A stretch of 64,000 nucleotides of DNA. It comes from Hirudinaria manillensis (Eukaryota > Annelida > Clitellata > Hirudinida > Hirudinidae). Location of the stretch: positions 7,419,501 to 7,483,500 of the forward strand of contig CM067537.1 of assembly GCA_034509925.1 (NCBI GenBank). Reading direction: 5' to 3'. Below the pieces are notes generated by a model that searched no databases, was not told where the DNA came from, and was given only the letters and a program-made list of their open reading frames with translations. A program made the translations under genes and the position numbers. Below are positions 1 to 12,626 of this stretch, one piece after another; position 1 is the first letter of the stretch, and each line of letters begins with the position of its first letter.

Positions 1-1886
1 AATTATTATTATTATTATTAATCATTATTATTAGTTATTAGTGTTCGACCATTGATTTACATCCCCGTGCATTTTGAGGGCATTGCGAAATCCTTTCAAC
101 TTCTGTTGTTGCTGAGCCGAACGGCGTCGTCATTTCCGTCTCCGGATGATCCCGGCTTAGGTCGTTGATTAATTCTAAAAATAGAAATAGAAACAGGAAT
201 ATAATTTCCCTCTGCCAGTTGGTTTCTTTTCTTTTTTTTCATTCCTTGAGTGTTCGTGCAATGCTGGCGAGACATTCCATGTCCTCATTATTTTGTCTTC
301 TTGTGCACGGCTACAGCAACAACACCAGCAACAACAACAACGTCTCGTCAATCACTTTTATGCCGTTTTTTTTTAACGTGAACGACTTTTTTGTTTAGAA
401 GTTATTTTTCTAAAGTGCATCTATTTATTTATTTTTATTATTTGTTTATATATTTTTATCGACGGCTGTATATTTTTAAAAGCTCTTTTTGTCTTCGAAT
501 ATTGCTGCGCAATTGGATTTTTTAACAATATCTGTTCGTCAGTTATACAGGTCGAGTGATTTTATTCTCCTAAAGACAAAAGGGAAACTTGAATTCGTGG
601 AATTGTTACATCGTGATTGATTTGCACCACCACGTTCGTTCGAGCAACCCGGTCTATCGGTGCTCATGAATATTCAAGCATTGACCCACATCGCTATGGT
701 TACACGGTCAAAGGAATGCAAATTGGCCCCCGAAGGTGAAAGAGGGAGTTGCTTCCTGTGACTTTGTGATCGATTTTTGTGACTGTTTGACTGAAATGGG
801 TTTAACTTCAAGGACCAAGTGGATGCTTTATTAACTCAGATTTAAAACTAAATGGACCTTCAGTGGGTATCACCTGGGTAGGGTCCGGGCGGGTTAGGTG
901 CTAAAGATATGTGCCAGAAGTGGCTTTTGCCTGTTGCTTACCTGGCATTCACTGCCAGTGTCAAGCTTTGGTATCTCTTGTACTGATTCTTAGGTCTATC
1001 GGATTTTAAAGGCAATGCATAGCCTTTCATTTGATTAATATCTGTTTTCAGACTTAATGTCACGATTCAGTTTAATGTGATTTTGGACTTTATCCGGTTC
1101 TTTGGGTTCAGGAAATGCCATTCATTGTGGATTAAATTATTATTTTTAAATTAAAACACTCAATAGCACCAAAGTATAAGAAATACTGAATCTGAAAAAG
1201 AGGACAAAAAATTCCCCAGTGGGGGGGGTCCAATGTCCCACTGTTGGCGCGACCTGTTTTCATATTTCTCGATAACTCTGCGGGATATTTTGACTTTAAT
1301 GAACAAAATGTTCATATTAATTTAAAGTATTTCAAACGTTAGTTTCATAATAAGGACGACTCAATAACAACAAAAAAGATTTAAAAAGTTTTGTATGATG
1401 AACAATTCACTTCGCTTATTTTGACCTCAAATTGGAGATTTTGAAAAACTGCTGGTGTTCCAAGACTTGGCGTTTCATCGCCATTTTCAATGCTTTGATA
1501 AACATCAGGTTTTAAATCGTTTGTTTATTATTTTTAATAACTCTCTTTAGGTCGACCTGGGCGCAAATCTGTTACCTGACCTACTTCATTGTTACCTGAG
1601 TCACACCATTTCGTTATTATTATTATTATTATTTTTGTTATTACAGTCATCACCTATTTTTTATGATTGTCATTAATTTATTCAAAGGCATTGCTGTGGT
1701 TATTTAATATTATTTTCATATAATTCTTCTCAGATTCTCAGACGGTTGGCTGAGAATATAATCGTAATTATAATTTTTAAAAATGAAATAAAATGATTGT
1801 CTATGCTATCATGTATTGTTATTACCTTAATTACATTAATATTATTGTATAATTTTTAATAGTAATAATTATTATTAGTTCTTCCC

Positions 1887-1966
<80 letters not shown>

Positions 1967-4197
1967 AGTTCAAAACAACGAAGTGCAAATCATTCGTATT
2001 AATGGATTGAGCAACGATCGAACTTAGCCTAAAAAAATATCCTTATTATTTCTTCTCCACTTGCAATGAAATGTCACAATCCCACATCATCACAAACTCA
2101 CAACACTCGATTTTCGCTATTGTTCTTAGAATGAGTATTTTATTCATGGACTTAGGATGTCGACACCGGATGTTTTTATATTCTTATATATATATATATT
2201 TTTGGCATTATTAATTAATGTACCAATATCCAAACTAAATAGTTCCCATCAGGAAGTGCTTTGAAGCCTTTGTTTACCTTTTTTTTTAATTAATTGACCA
2301 GATGTGGGACACAAAAGACGGAAAGGCCAGCCCTTTGCAGAGCCCCTAAGCATATTGGCTTTCGATTCATATAGCGCCTCGGTTAATTATCGAAGATTAG
2401 TTATTGCAGATATGGTATCTTAAGCTAATAAAATGTGGACTTCCAATGTCGGCTTCCAATACAAGAATCAAGTAAACTTGGGTCCAGAATTTAGGTTTCT
2501 GAATCCTAAGAATTGCTTCGCGTGAGGTGCTACGAGGTGTAGTTATTCGAAATACAGGTGAGTTTGCTTAGAAACCAACAATGCAAATAAAAGTTTTTTC
2601 TGACTTTTTGTTTAGTTTCATTCATGTTCTTGACTGACGTCAGAGAAACGAAGCTAGTGACTCTCTCTATTCATCCTTCCTTTAAAATGAAATTCTTTTG
2701 TGCTGCCATTTCAGAAGCTACCTCTGCAAAAGGCAGTATAACTTAAATAAATGTTGTTCTTTTTGAAAATATCAAATAACTTGCATCGCGACCTCGATTG
2801 GCACAAAAAACTTCCCGACGAAGCACTTTGGATACGTCTGGTACACCAGTGATCTTTAAAAACTTTTTAAAGCTGATAATTATATAGGAAATTTGAAAAA
2901 TCTTATGGCGAAAAGAGGTTAGAACCTTTTGCTCGTCCTATTTCCTTTTTATTATTTCCATAATTTGAAATAAACATTGACAAACCCAATGGTTAATAAC
3001 CCGTCAATAGACCCAGGCTTCAACGCTTCTAACTTCAACAACGCACCATCTGTCCACAGCTGAAGCTAATGTTTCTGTTTTGGCCCTCCGAATCAAAGTC
3101 CAACTATATAGATTATTGTCGGCGAACTACTTCTGATAACTAAAGGCATGGAAAATTAAACTTTTGGGTCCTAAAAAGTGGAGTTAGAGCTGGAGGAAGT
3201 AACTTATACCGACATAGTAATAATAATGATTATTATTAAAATATTAATAATTGAATAATGACGATTATGATAATAAGGGTATATCAAGTTAGTCGATAAT
3301 ATTCTATTACAGAAACTGAAAAAATTCAGGTGCGACCCTTTGAACGTGTCAGTTACTGAAAGGCATGGAGCTTTGCACCTTAGTCGAGGGTAATTTAGAC
3401 TCTAACCTTTGTCATACCGCAGCTAAGAGTATGACCATATTGATAACTCATCGTAGATAACCGAACCAGCTTGAAATAGAAAAGCAAGCAGTCGGCAAAA
3501 TGCAAACGAAAATGTCAATGATACGATAGAAGCAAAATATATTCAGGCATTCCCGCAAGCTTAGTTACGTGTAATTCCATTGATCATGGATTAAGAGAGG
3601 TTATTAGCCAAATATAAGCCGTCGACGGAGTTTTATTTTAAATCTGGATTATCGAATTTTTGAAAGTTGTATCTGGAGAAGAAACAGCAAAGGAAAGAGC
3701 TAAAAGTGGATCTAAGTGCATTTATCGATCAAAGTAAGTGACAAATAATATCTGTTCCTTAATAACTTCCAATCAAGAAATTGATTGAATAGACAATCAT
3801 TAACCATTTACAAACAGTTTTCAACTAAATTTTGACCAACCGAAAAACGACTTCTATGTTTAATTGTGATTATTAGTAATTCTAAAGCGTCCTAATCCTA
3901 GAAAGGTCATAACTGATCGCGATGAAGCAGATTCTCGATCTCGTATGATCCGTTTTATATTGCAGTTGAAAGGTTTTACTCTGGTTTCTCCGACGGATAA
4001 GGATTGCCAATAACGCAATAACAGACAATGCTCAATAGTGCATGGAAACGTCCATTGTCACCAGGAATCCATGACGAATTAGTGTCGAGCGATTGCGGCA
4101 TTTCAAATCCTTTGTTGATCGATTCAGAACGCCGTTCTAACAAAAATACCGCCGTACAAGATTTATCGGAAATTAATTCGCCCCAGAAACACACAAA
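1..4197. other. gene-free left flank
   Basis: I find no supportable coding exon here. The only open frame of note, at 165-398 on plus, is low-complexity and has no family resemblance. The stretch is AT-rich and carries ATT microsatellites at the extreme left edge, around 1612-1632 and at 1890-1965. It ends just before the first transporter exon, so its last few hundred bases probably hold that gene's promoter, but I recognise no motif in them. Confidence 0.6.
1890..1965. repeat. (ATT)n microsatellite
   Basis: About 25 uninterrupted TTA/ATT units in non-coding DNA. Similar shorter tracts recur throughout the window, for example at 1-22, 23096-23115, 47811-47840, 59146-59175 and 63616-63643. 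ATT is therefore one of the dominant microsatellite classes of this genome. Confidence 0.95.
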
Positions 4198-6232
4198 ATG
4201 GCACCAAATACGTATAAAAGTAGCTCCAAAAAAGGACACGATCCAAAGTTTGTCCTGACAACAATGCCCCTCGTATCGCTTGACACAATCGATCTGTCAG
4301 ATCAAAATACAATCAAATGCTCGTGTCAAATAAACAAGCAGCTACTTCTCGTGAAAATGGCTTATTTTGTCCTACTAGGAGGTAATTTACTTTTTCGGCA
4401 TGGAAAAATATCCTTCATAAATTTTTTTTATTAAATAAGCAACAGCCATCTGAATTTAATAATTTGATAATAGAAATATTTTCCATGAATTATTTCTCTT
4501 AGTGATCGTAAAACGGAAATCATGTACAAATATATATACAGTCGAGAGATCTTTCATTGCAGCTCTAGCCGGATTGCTTCCTTATCTTCCTGTCTTCATG
4601 GGAGCGCTCGGCCTGACTCCCATTCAAATGTCCATAATCCTTGGCATCGCCACCTCATGCTCCGGTCCAGCTAGACTAGCCATTGGCTACATAGCCGACA
4701 GGATTCAAAAGAGGACGCTGGTCTTTGCAATTTCGGCTTTCTTTGCTTCTATATTCTATGTTTCTCTATACTTCACTCCCATCCATGTAAAAGAAAATAG
4801 GACTTGTGTTCGTAACGATTATTCCAGCTTAACAGGGGGCACGGCAAGAGTCACGACCGATTTTCCAACAATTTCTCCGGGAAACTATGACGATTTGATG
4901 CTCCGATGCTGTTCCGGACAATATTCCATAAAATCTGAAAATTGTACTCTTTTTTTCGATAATTTTCGAAATAAGGATGATTTAAATAATTTGACGGACA
5001 AAAGCAACCATTCTAAACTATATTTGGTTGCCTGTTCGGAACATTGCAATGCTACCTCTTCTCAAGTTAATCGGTCCGATAACCGCAAGACCTTCTTCAT
5101 ATTCTTTGTCATTTACTTCATCGCTACCGCTGCCTTCAGTCCTCTTCAGAGCATTCTGGACAGCCTTATCCATGTGACCTTGATTCGCCTCAATAAGGCT
5201 TCTGAGTTTGGCAAATGTCGGGTCTGGGGATCGATAGGGTTTGGTTTGTGTGCCTTTTCGTCAGGCTTCATGCTAGATGTTCTTACCAAAGCTGGCTGGA
5301 AAGGGCGAACCGTTTATTCATTTAATTTTGCATTCCTTGGCTTGGGTCTCCTTTTTTCCTCCATCATTACGATGTTCATTGCACATTCTGGAAGCAATTC
5401 CAAAAACGACCACAACACCTCAACAGATACCATCCCCGGAGGAACGGATGGTTGTTCCACGGAGATTATTTCCCAAGAAAACCACCGTAAATCTGTCCTC
5501 ACAGACAAGAAGGTGCTCGTCAAAGTATTTTGTTCATTTTATCTCTCCATAGTCATGCTGACGGGGTTCGTTGCCGGCACCATTTCGGGGAGCATTGAAG
5601 GATTTTTTTATTATTTTTTGGCTTCTTTGGATCCAAACAACAAACTCGTCATAGGCGTTTCGCTCGGAGTATCTTGCGTGTCTGAAGTTACCTTTCTTTA
5701 CTTTTCCGACAAAATCATCAAACGTCTAGGTTATCAGAAGTGTCTTTATGTGGTGTTCGTGACATATTTTTTTCGCTTGTTGGCCGCCTCGTTTTTGATC
5801 GATCCTTGGTTTGGACCCCTTATTGACTCCGTGCAGGGTTTATGTTTTGGTCTTTTATATCCTGTCGTTTCGACCTGGGCAAGTTCAGTTGTCCCTAACG
5901 AACTCCACAGTACAGTACAGTCGTATTTAGGTGCTGCTTACTACGACTTAGGTAAGCCATCTAATAATTTTTACCGATCATCGTGACTAATTTGTTATTT
6001 ATTCATTATTACTCAAACAATCTGATTTAATAAGAGATTCGTTTCAGGCAGGGCATCTGGAGCTGCCCTAGGTGGGGTACTTTACGAACTCCTTGGTCCG
6101 AGGGCCATGTTCCGAAGCATGGCTAGCATCTCCGGAATCTACCTCATCGTTTTGATTCTTATTTTTCAAATCATCGATAAAATCAGACTTAGGAGGATTT
6201 CCAAACAGCAACCGACGATTACTGAACTCTGA
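4198..6232 (+). CDS. MFSD6-like major facilitator transporter, array copy 1
   Basis: Three exons: 4198-4381, 4563-5951 and 6048-6232 (585 aa, frame closes exactly). It is a multi-pass membrane transporter of the MFSD6 / MFS_1-like type; the substrate is unknown. Exon 2 opens with a first membrane helix (LPYLPVFMGALGLTP) and the MFS loop signature GYIADRIQKR. A large loop of about 130 residues follows, with a CC pair and many N-glycosylation sequons, then the family motif WGSIGFG and the remaining helices. Exon 3 carries GRASGAALGGVLYE, a late-helix motif of MFSD6 proteins. The copy is the most divergent of the four, and its first exon is longer: the ATG at 4198 gives 61 codons and an internal ATG at 4264 would give 39. 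The end of exon 1 still aligns with its paralogues (CQINKQLLLVKMAYF), so either start is possible. Confidence 0.85.
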
Positions 6233-7634
6233 ATTCACGCCAATAATTCTCTTATTTCACCTCGAACTGATTATTAAAAAGAAACTGATTATTCAAAATG
6301 ATGATCCTTGTTAATTTAATCAAATATTTATATCGTCACTTTTTTCGTTCAAAATTTACCAACAAAATGGAGTTTTCTAGATTTATTTGGACAAAAAGTC
6401 AATTAACATCAGCTGAATTTCTCACTTTAATAAATTATTGAATTATTATAAAAAAAAATATTAAAAAAGGAAAGCGTCCATTCTTTTGCGTTAAAATACT
6501 CGTCAATTCTTCATTTAATGAGCCTTGAAAAGCTTTTCTATTTTTAACTTAGCAGCCCTAGCCCTAGCCCTAGCCCTAACCCCCAACCATGCCAATCGAG
6601 GTTGTTCCAATGCGTAAAAAAATATTAAAGTTCTACCTGTTAGGAGCTCATGGAAACGATCAATAAAACTTTGAATTAAATACTCAATAAAAGCCTTAAT
6701 GTCCCTTCAAAATTGACTAATGCAACTTAAATGTAGGCGATTATCATTTCACGAGAGTCATAATAATGGTGAAGTATGACAAATGTCTACCTAATTTTCA
6801 TTAAGACTTTGAAACTTTCTATTGATGGAGTTATCAAATCTATAATAATTTATTTTCCTAGTTTTTGCAATGAAATGTTTATTGGATTTAGATGGAATAA
6901 TTAGAAACTGTTTAAACATTCTTTAAATCTGCTTAGGACCTCATAGCAGGACATGACATTACAGGATATAACAGGTTTCTCAATAGCTTCCTAAAAAATG
7001 TTGGTATAAATAGGGAGAGGTCAGTAATTTCCTCAAGGGGAAAATTAAATAAACTAGAAAATGTTAATTTACATAAATATCAAGATAAAAATATCAATAT
7101 TTACTCAAATTATTACTCATAAATAATACCATGATCTTTGGAAAGCGGGAACCAAGTCCCGAAAGGTGAAATGGAAAGAAATTCAGTTGAAACATTTCAA
7201 TTGATTGACTGAAAGAAAATAGTTGCCAAGATTAAACAGAATAAATGTTATAGAATTCTTAAATCTTTATATATTGTGACAAACTACGTTTGTTTACATT
7301 ACAACGGAATAAATGTAAAAGTCCATGGAATTCGAAATCCGTTCAAGAAATCAAAGTTAATTGCCAAAAACTAAAACTTTGGAATTAAAAGCAGAAGAAA
7401 AAAACAAACTTAAAAACAATTGTCACCTGATATCTTAATGAAAGATCAAAACAAGTGTTAAAAATTAACCTTTTCTAAAGTCTGAACATCAATTAGTCAG
7501 GCATGGCATTAAACTTGGACACATTGCCGAAGATAAGGCTATTACATCAGCCTATAAAAGTGAATTTCAAGTCATAGTTTGTAGGCCATTTTGTAGTGAG
7601 ATAAGATTTGATTAGGATTTATTGTAAACAAAAT
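6233..7634. other. intergenic spacer between transporter copies 1 and 2
   Basis: No exon is recognised. It contains the 3' end of copy 1 (AT-rich, several AATAAA-like words), a short telomere-like hexamer tract at 6556-6582, and presumably the copy 2 promoter just before 7635. Confidence 0.6.
6556..6582 (+). repeat. short telomere-like CCCTAG/CCCTAA tract
   Basis: Three CCCTAG units followed by one CCCTAA, on plus. This is a variant of the metazoan telomere hexamer (TTAGGG on the other strand). It is too short to be a telomere and lies between two genes, so it is interstitial. Confidence 0.7.
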
Positions 7635-9828
7635 ATGGAGACGAGAAAGTCAGAATCGTCTGCGTTTCGTGTCAACGTTAAATTGATACCTTTAAAAATA
7701 GCCTGTTTTTTTCTCTTAGGAGGTATCTTTTTCGAACTATTTGATTGTCAAAGACATTTTGAATCATGAATCATTTTGTTTTTTTTCAGCCCATGCTTGG
7801 CTTCTTCCATATCTGCCCATGTTCATGGGAGTTCTCAAGTTAACACCGATCCAAATAGCTATCATTCTCGGTGTTCCCACGGTTATTTCAGCACCTATTC
7901 GATTGCTAGTCGGGTACCTTGCCGATCGGTTTCGAAAGAGAGAGATGGCGTTTGCTGTAACATCGGTACTTACTGTGATGTTTCATCTTTCTATATACTT
8001 CACTTCGGTAGAGCAATCTCCGTCATTTACAAGCCGCGTCGATCAAGATATGCGAGGAAGTTTGTGCAACAAGTCCAACTACCTCACTCTGGAGGCTTTT
8101 AATGAAACTATGATATTGTACGACATTTACAGAAGTGGCTTCAACGAGTTTGAAATAAAATGCTGCCACGAAAATAATGAAAACACTTCAACATGTCTCG
8201 AAACGACATTGAACAAAATTGATGGTAATCTATCAATAGTCACTAACGGCAGTGAGATTGAACACTGGTTTTCTTCATTGAACTTACAAGGCGAAGACCA
8301 ATCGGTCTGCATCGATTTCAATCATTGTACCAAGACGACATTCGTCCAATTGGATCCACCCGGAAATGAGAGGACGTTCTGGCTATTCTTCGTTCTTTTC
8401 TTCTTTGCATCCGTTTCTATTAGTCCACTATACAACTTGTTAGACAGCCTTGTTTATTCGATATTGAAAATATCTGGGAAGCCAGAAGATTTTGGGAAAA
8501 CCCGTCTCTGTGGAACCATTGGATTTGGAATCTTTGCTTTTTTTTCTGGGATAGTTCAGGACCATTTGAGTAAGCAAGCCTGGACAGACAGAGAGACTTA
8601 CATATTCACATTCATTAATTTTGGCGTTGGATCGCTTCTGGCTATAGTTATGATTCTAATGTCCAAAGCCCCTAAGGAAGAAACGTATTCAGATACCAGA
8701 AAAACCAGCGATACCAACTTGAAGAAAGATAAATTAAATTCATTCGAATCAGAAGTAAAGCCATTTCAAGAGGAGTCTCAAACGGGGAAATCCATTTTTA
8801 AAAACAGTGGAGAACTGATGAAACTTATGTGCGGATTTTATCTCACCGTCGTCATTATGACAGGGGCCATAGCGGGCCTAGCTGCCGGATGCCTTGAAGT
8901 GTTCTTTTATTATTTTCTGGCTTCTCTCGATCCAAACAACAAATCCGTACTGGGCATCTCCCTGGCGGTCTCGTGTACCTGCGAGGCCATTGTTCTCTTC
9001 TTCTCAGGAAGAATCCTTGCCCTTTTAGGATCAAAAAAATGTTTATACTTTGTCTTCGTCGTTTTTCCTGCTCGATTCATGGCTTGCTCTTATTTGGAAA
9101 ACCCCTGGTATGGAATCATTGTTGATGCATCGCAGTGCATCTGCTTTGGACTTCTCTACCCCGTTATGACCTCTTGGGCCAGTTCACTGGTGCCCTCCCA
9201 ACTTCAAAGTACCGTCCAATGTTATCTTGGAGCAGTCTATCTTTCAATTGGTGAGAAATGATACTTCAATATACTTTTAAAATACTTACTCTGACTTAAT
9301 AATTAATTATTTTGTTATCCTATTTTATAGATTCACGTTTGTTAGAGAAATATTCATGGCATTGAAGTTTATTTAGGATTATTGTGTGGACTGGGAGAAC
9401 TTCATTTTAGGTCCCCAATATTTAGTAATTTAATAATTTATTTAAAAAATGAATGGCATTATTGTTATGGATGCTAAGCTTTTTCTTAAAGAGTGCGATT
9501 TATAATTTGCTGTTTAAATGAAACATTATAATATAATTGTGATATGTAAATACTTTGAACAATGTTTGTATTTTAATATTTTCTCGCATTATCTTGCACA
9601 TCAGGAAGAGCAACCGGTTCCACTCTGGCTGGATTTTTTTACGAAAGGTTTGGACCGAGAGTCATGTTCCAAGTATTTGCTGCCATCACGGGTGGTTTTC
9701 TGATCGCCCTTATCTTCATTTTCGAGGTCTTAGATCGGATCAGACAGAAGAAGTTGACGAAGGAGCAAAATGGGAACGTCACATCAAGTGGTGAGGATTG
9801 CGACGTTACGATTGATCCACGAGATTAA
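7635..9828 (+). CDS. MFSD6-like major facilitator transporter, array copy 2
   Basis: Exons 7635-7722, 7790-9250 and 9605-9828 (590 aa). Intron phases equal those of copies 1, 3 and 4: each of the two introns interrupts a codon after its first base. Exon 1 encodes a short cytoplasmic N-terminus ending VNVKLIPLKIACFFLLG. Exon 2 has GYLADRFRKR after the second helix, then a loop of about 150 residues with CC, further cysteines and several NxT/S sequons, then CGTIGFG (Trp of the family WGS motif replaced by Cys) and a cytoplasmic linker rich in Lys and Glu. Exon 3 gives GRATGSTLAGFFYERFGPRV and a last helix, then a polar tail. Function beyond MFS transport is unknown. Confidence 0.87.
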
Positions 9829-10709
9829 TTCAGAGACAGGATTTGATGGTAATATTAATATCCGGACAGAATTTTGTAATTGACAGCTGGATAATTGTGA
9901 TGCATCAAAATTTGATCAAATTCTTCTCCCCAGGCGAGGATGGGAACACAATTAGCACAAAAGAGATCCACGAGACAACGCATCTTTAATTTCACCACGT
10001 CTGTTCCATCAAAACAAAGTTGATTACATTAAATAGATTAAACAAGCCGAAAACATATTCAACCACTTCTGTATTCGCACAGACTTATTATTCAACAAAA
10101 GTCAAACATTCTGTGATCGAATATATTGGCTAACTTTTACGTGCAAAAGTTCATTTTCTTATCGATTTTGTCTCAAAATGGATCCTAATTCAAGTTTTCA
10201 ATAGACAAATATTATGGCCACAGAATTTATGATGTCTAGCCTTGAAGTTTAGTAGTTAGGGTTTTTTTTTATTCTTGCTTTTAGTATTTTGAGTGTTGTC
10301 CTTGCTGGTTATAATAATATTGGAAATAAATAATTAATTAACGTTTGGAAGAATCTGAAAATAAACATTTCCAACAAACTTTTAGGCGTTTTTGTTTTTT
10401 TATTTTTTAAATATCCAAATTTCCTCGATAAGAAAACAGGGAAAACAGTGAAACGAGCAGAAACATAAAAATATGATTAAAGATGGAACCATTTAATGTT
10501 TTTTATCAAGCATTTAAAAAAATTCATATTAAATAAATTCATTGAACAAAATCATGTTCTTCCCAACACGTCAAATGATAATGTCTTTTTTTTAATTAAG
10601 AAAATTAATATTGTAATATTTTTTTAAGAAATGTTTTATTCACATATTATAAAAACTATTTTAAGACGAATATTTTTATATTAAGATCTGAGTGAAATAT
10701 ATGTTAGAG
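9829..10709. other. spacer between transporter copy 2 and the capping-enzyme gene
   Basis: The two genes are convergent here, so this AT-rich spacer should hold both 3' ends. An AATAAA signal for the minus-strand capping enzyme is visible at 10635-10640, about 70 bases past its stop codon. An AATAAA for the transporter occurs near 10325. No exon is seen. Confidence 0.6.
10635..10640 (-). terminator. poly(A) signal of the capping-enzyme gene
   Basis: AATAAA on minus, about 70 bases downstream of the TAA-type end of the coding region at 10710. It is the nearest canonical signal and is followed by a T-rich plus strand typical of 3' ends in this window. Confidence 0.6.
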
Positions 10710-12626
10710 TTAACCTTTTGTGTCCGTCTTCACTTTTTTTCTGGGGTTCAAATCCGTGTCATTAGCATTTTGTTTACTTGGAATGGTATAATTTGAACCA
10801 AATTGCTTTTCATGACCCACTTGTTTACGTTCAGGCAGAGAATTAACCCCTGTACCAAGATCGATTGAATCAGTATCACGCAATCTTTTCTTCGATTGAG
10901 GCTGCAAAGGCACGGAGGATACAGAAGATGGAGGAACACCGTTTGGTGCAGAGCATCGTAAAGCGGTGCTGTTTGTGGCATCAGTGAGACCGAAGCGTTG
11001 TGTCTCTATGACCGTATACAAGGTGCTTTTTGTCAGTGGGTTTTTGATGGACTTCATGATCGATTGGGCAGTTTCAACTCGATTAGGGAATGACTTGTCT
11101 GTTCTTTCCCTCATGAATTTCCACGTCTTCTTGCCAAAGTCCCACGAGCATTCGACTATCTTGTTGTCATATTTCCTGAGTTGTGGCGTCAATTCGATTG
11201 ATGCAAAAGAAGGCTTCAAACCTCCAACCATCAATTTGCCTACGGGGCCTTCACTTGGGTTATTTTCTATGACTAGTTTGAAGTCAATGGAATCAAGCTC
11301 CGGAGGCTTCCACTTCAGGACTTCTCTGCACTGACCAAAGTGGTATATGTCGTCGACAGGCTGGAAAATAAGACCATCCGTTTCGTGCAATAAGGTCTTC
11401 TTAAAATTACCGTCAAGTAGTTGTCTTGCTTGAGGAATTTCCCAAAATTGCTTTTGCAAGATGGAGAATGGCTCATTACATTTCGAACCATTTTCAAAAT
11501 GCTTGGTTCTGGGTTGGATGATCTCCAAAGCAATGCACGTGAATCGAATGTCGAGGTTCATCTTTCCTACTTCCTGTCCATCAAACTTTATTATGTCGTA
11601 GACGAGGTAACGACCTATTTTGCTCTTATTGGGGTAAACGTCGATAACCATCTCTCCGTCTAGAAGGGTATTCGCGAGATGATCATCAGGAACTTTTCTT
11701 CTTGGGAATATGACATTGTTGACTCTGTAAACTGCAAAATCTCTGTCGAGCATGAAAATTTCATTCTTTCCTTTGATTAGCATCATGTATCTTTGTCCAT
11801 CAGCTTTCCACGTCACCTTATAACGTTTATTAGTCAACTTTTTGACATTCTCCACGTCCATGGTCACCGGCTGAGAACCGGGAAAGCGGCGTGCGTTCCA
11901 ACCGCACATTTGCGTGACTATCGACTGAATCTCTTGAACCAACTTCATGTCAGTCACGTTGTCAACGTTTGAAATCATCCCATCCATAAATTTTGTTTCT
12001 TTCAGCTTGAAGACTTTGTTACTTTCGGTGCCTTCTTTGCACCAATCGGGCAATAGCGGTACCTCGAATTTTTGCACGCCGTTTCCGTATCGTTTATACA
12101 AGTCATTCAGATAGTCCTCTTTGTAAATGCCTGGTGATCTGGCTTTTGCAAAGGTATTAATTGATGTTTCTATGTCCATCTTTTTGACATTGCACAAATA
12201 GGACGCAATCATGAAACCTGACCTGTTGAAACCGTGGGTGCAATGGACGCAGATAATTTGATGAGGGAATGTGCTTATGAGATTTTGAACAACCTTTGTG
12301 AATTCATCAACTTCCTCTGGAGTTGGGCTCTCACCAAATCCTTTGCATGCAATCTTTACATAGCGACAACCGTCTCTTTCGATTTCCCTCTTATCATAGA
12401 AACGGTACGAATTGGTCAAGTCAATCACCATTCCGATTTTCCTGTTGTATTTCGATTGGACGGAGCTGTTCAGCATTTTCCAGTTGAACTTATTTTCGTC
12501 CGTCACCTGACTGTCGTAGCGTCCGTCGAGAAAAGTCTTGCAAACTATGAATTTATCGGCAATCAAAGAACTCCGTCTGGGACAACCCAGCCATCTATTG
12601 GGGATCGTGAATTTTTTGCAGTGCAT
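10710..12626 (-). CDS. RNGTT: bifunctional mRNA capping enzyme (RNA triphosphatase + guanylyltransferase), intronless
   Basis: One uninterrupted 638-codon frame (human RNGTT is about 600 aa). The protein removes the gamma phosphate from nascent pre-mRNA and adds the GMP cap in the nucleus. From the ATG at 12626 the N-terminus reads IPNRWLGCPRR, as in metazoan RNGTT. The cysteine-phosphatase-like triphosphatase active site is HCTHGFNRSG (residues about 135-145). The guanylyltransferase lysine is in KADGQR. Motifs IV and V are visible as DGLIFQ and LKWKPP. The C-terminal tail is poorly conserved. The open frame runs 37 codons further upstream but has no earlier ATG. All motifs are intact, so it should be functional. 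Complete lack of introns, unlike every other gene here, and its position inside a transporter array suggest a retrogene. Confidence 0.95.
   Translation of the reverse strand: MHCKKFTIPNRWLGCPRRSSLIADKFIVCKTFLDGRYDSQVTDENKFNWKMLNSSVQSKYNRKIGMVIDLTNSYRFYDKREIERDGCRYVKIACKGFGESPTPEEVDEFTKVVQNLISTFPHQIICVHCTHGFNRSGFMIASYLCNVKKMDIETSINTFAKARSPGIYKEDYLNDLYKRYGNGVQKFEVPLLPDWCKEGTESNKVFKLKETKFMDGMISNVDNVTDMKLVQEIQSIVTQMCGWNARRFPGSQPVTMDVENVKKLTNKRYKVTWKADGQRYMMLIKGKNEIFMLDRDFAVYRVNNVIFPRRKVPDDHLANTLLDGEMVIDVYPNKSKIGRYLVYDIIKFDGQEVGKMNLDIRFTCIALEIIQPRTKHFENGSKCNEPFSILQKQFWEIPQARQLLDGNFKKTLLHETDGLIFQPVDDIYHFGQCREVLKWKPPELDSIDFKLVIENNPSEGPVGKLMVGGLKPSFASIELTPQLRKYDNKIVECSWDFGKKTWKFMRERTDKSFPNRVETAQSIMKSIKNPLTKSTLYTVIETQRFGLTDATNSTALRCSAPNGVPPSSVSSVPLQPQSKKRLRDTDSIDLGTGVNSLPERKQVGHEKQFGSNYTIPSKQNANDTDLNPRKKVKTDTKG

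Noticed and set aside
165-398. 77-codon plus-strand frame near the left edge
   Set aside because: Low complexity, no family resemblance, no splice context.
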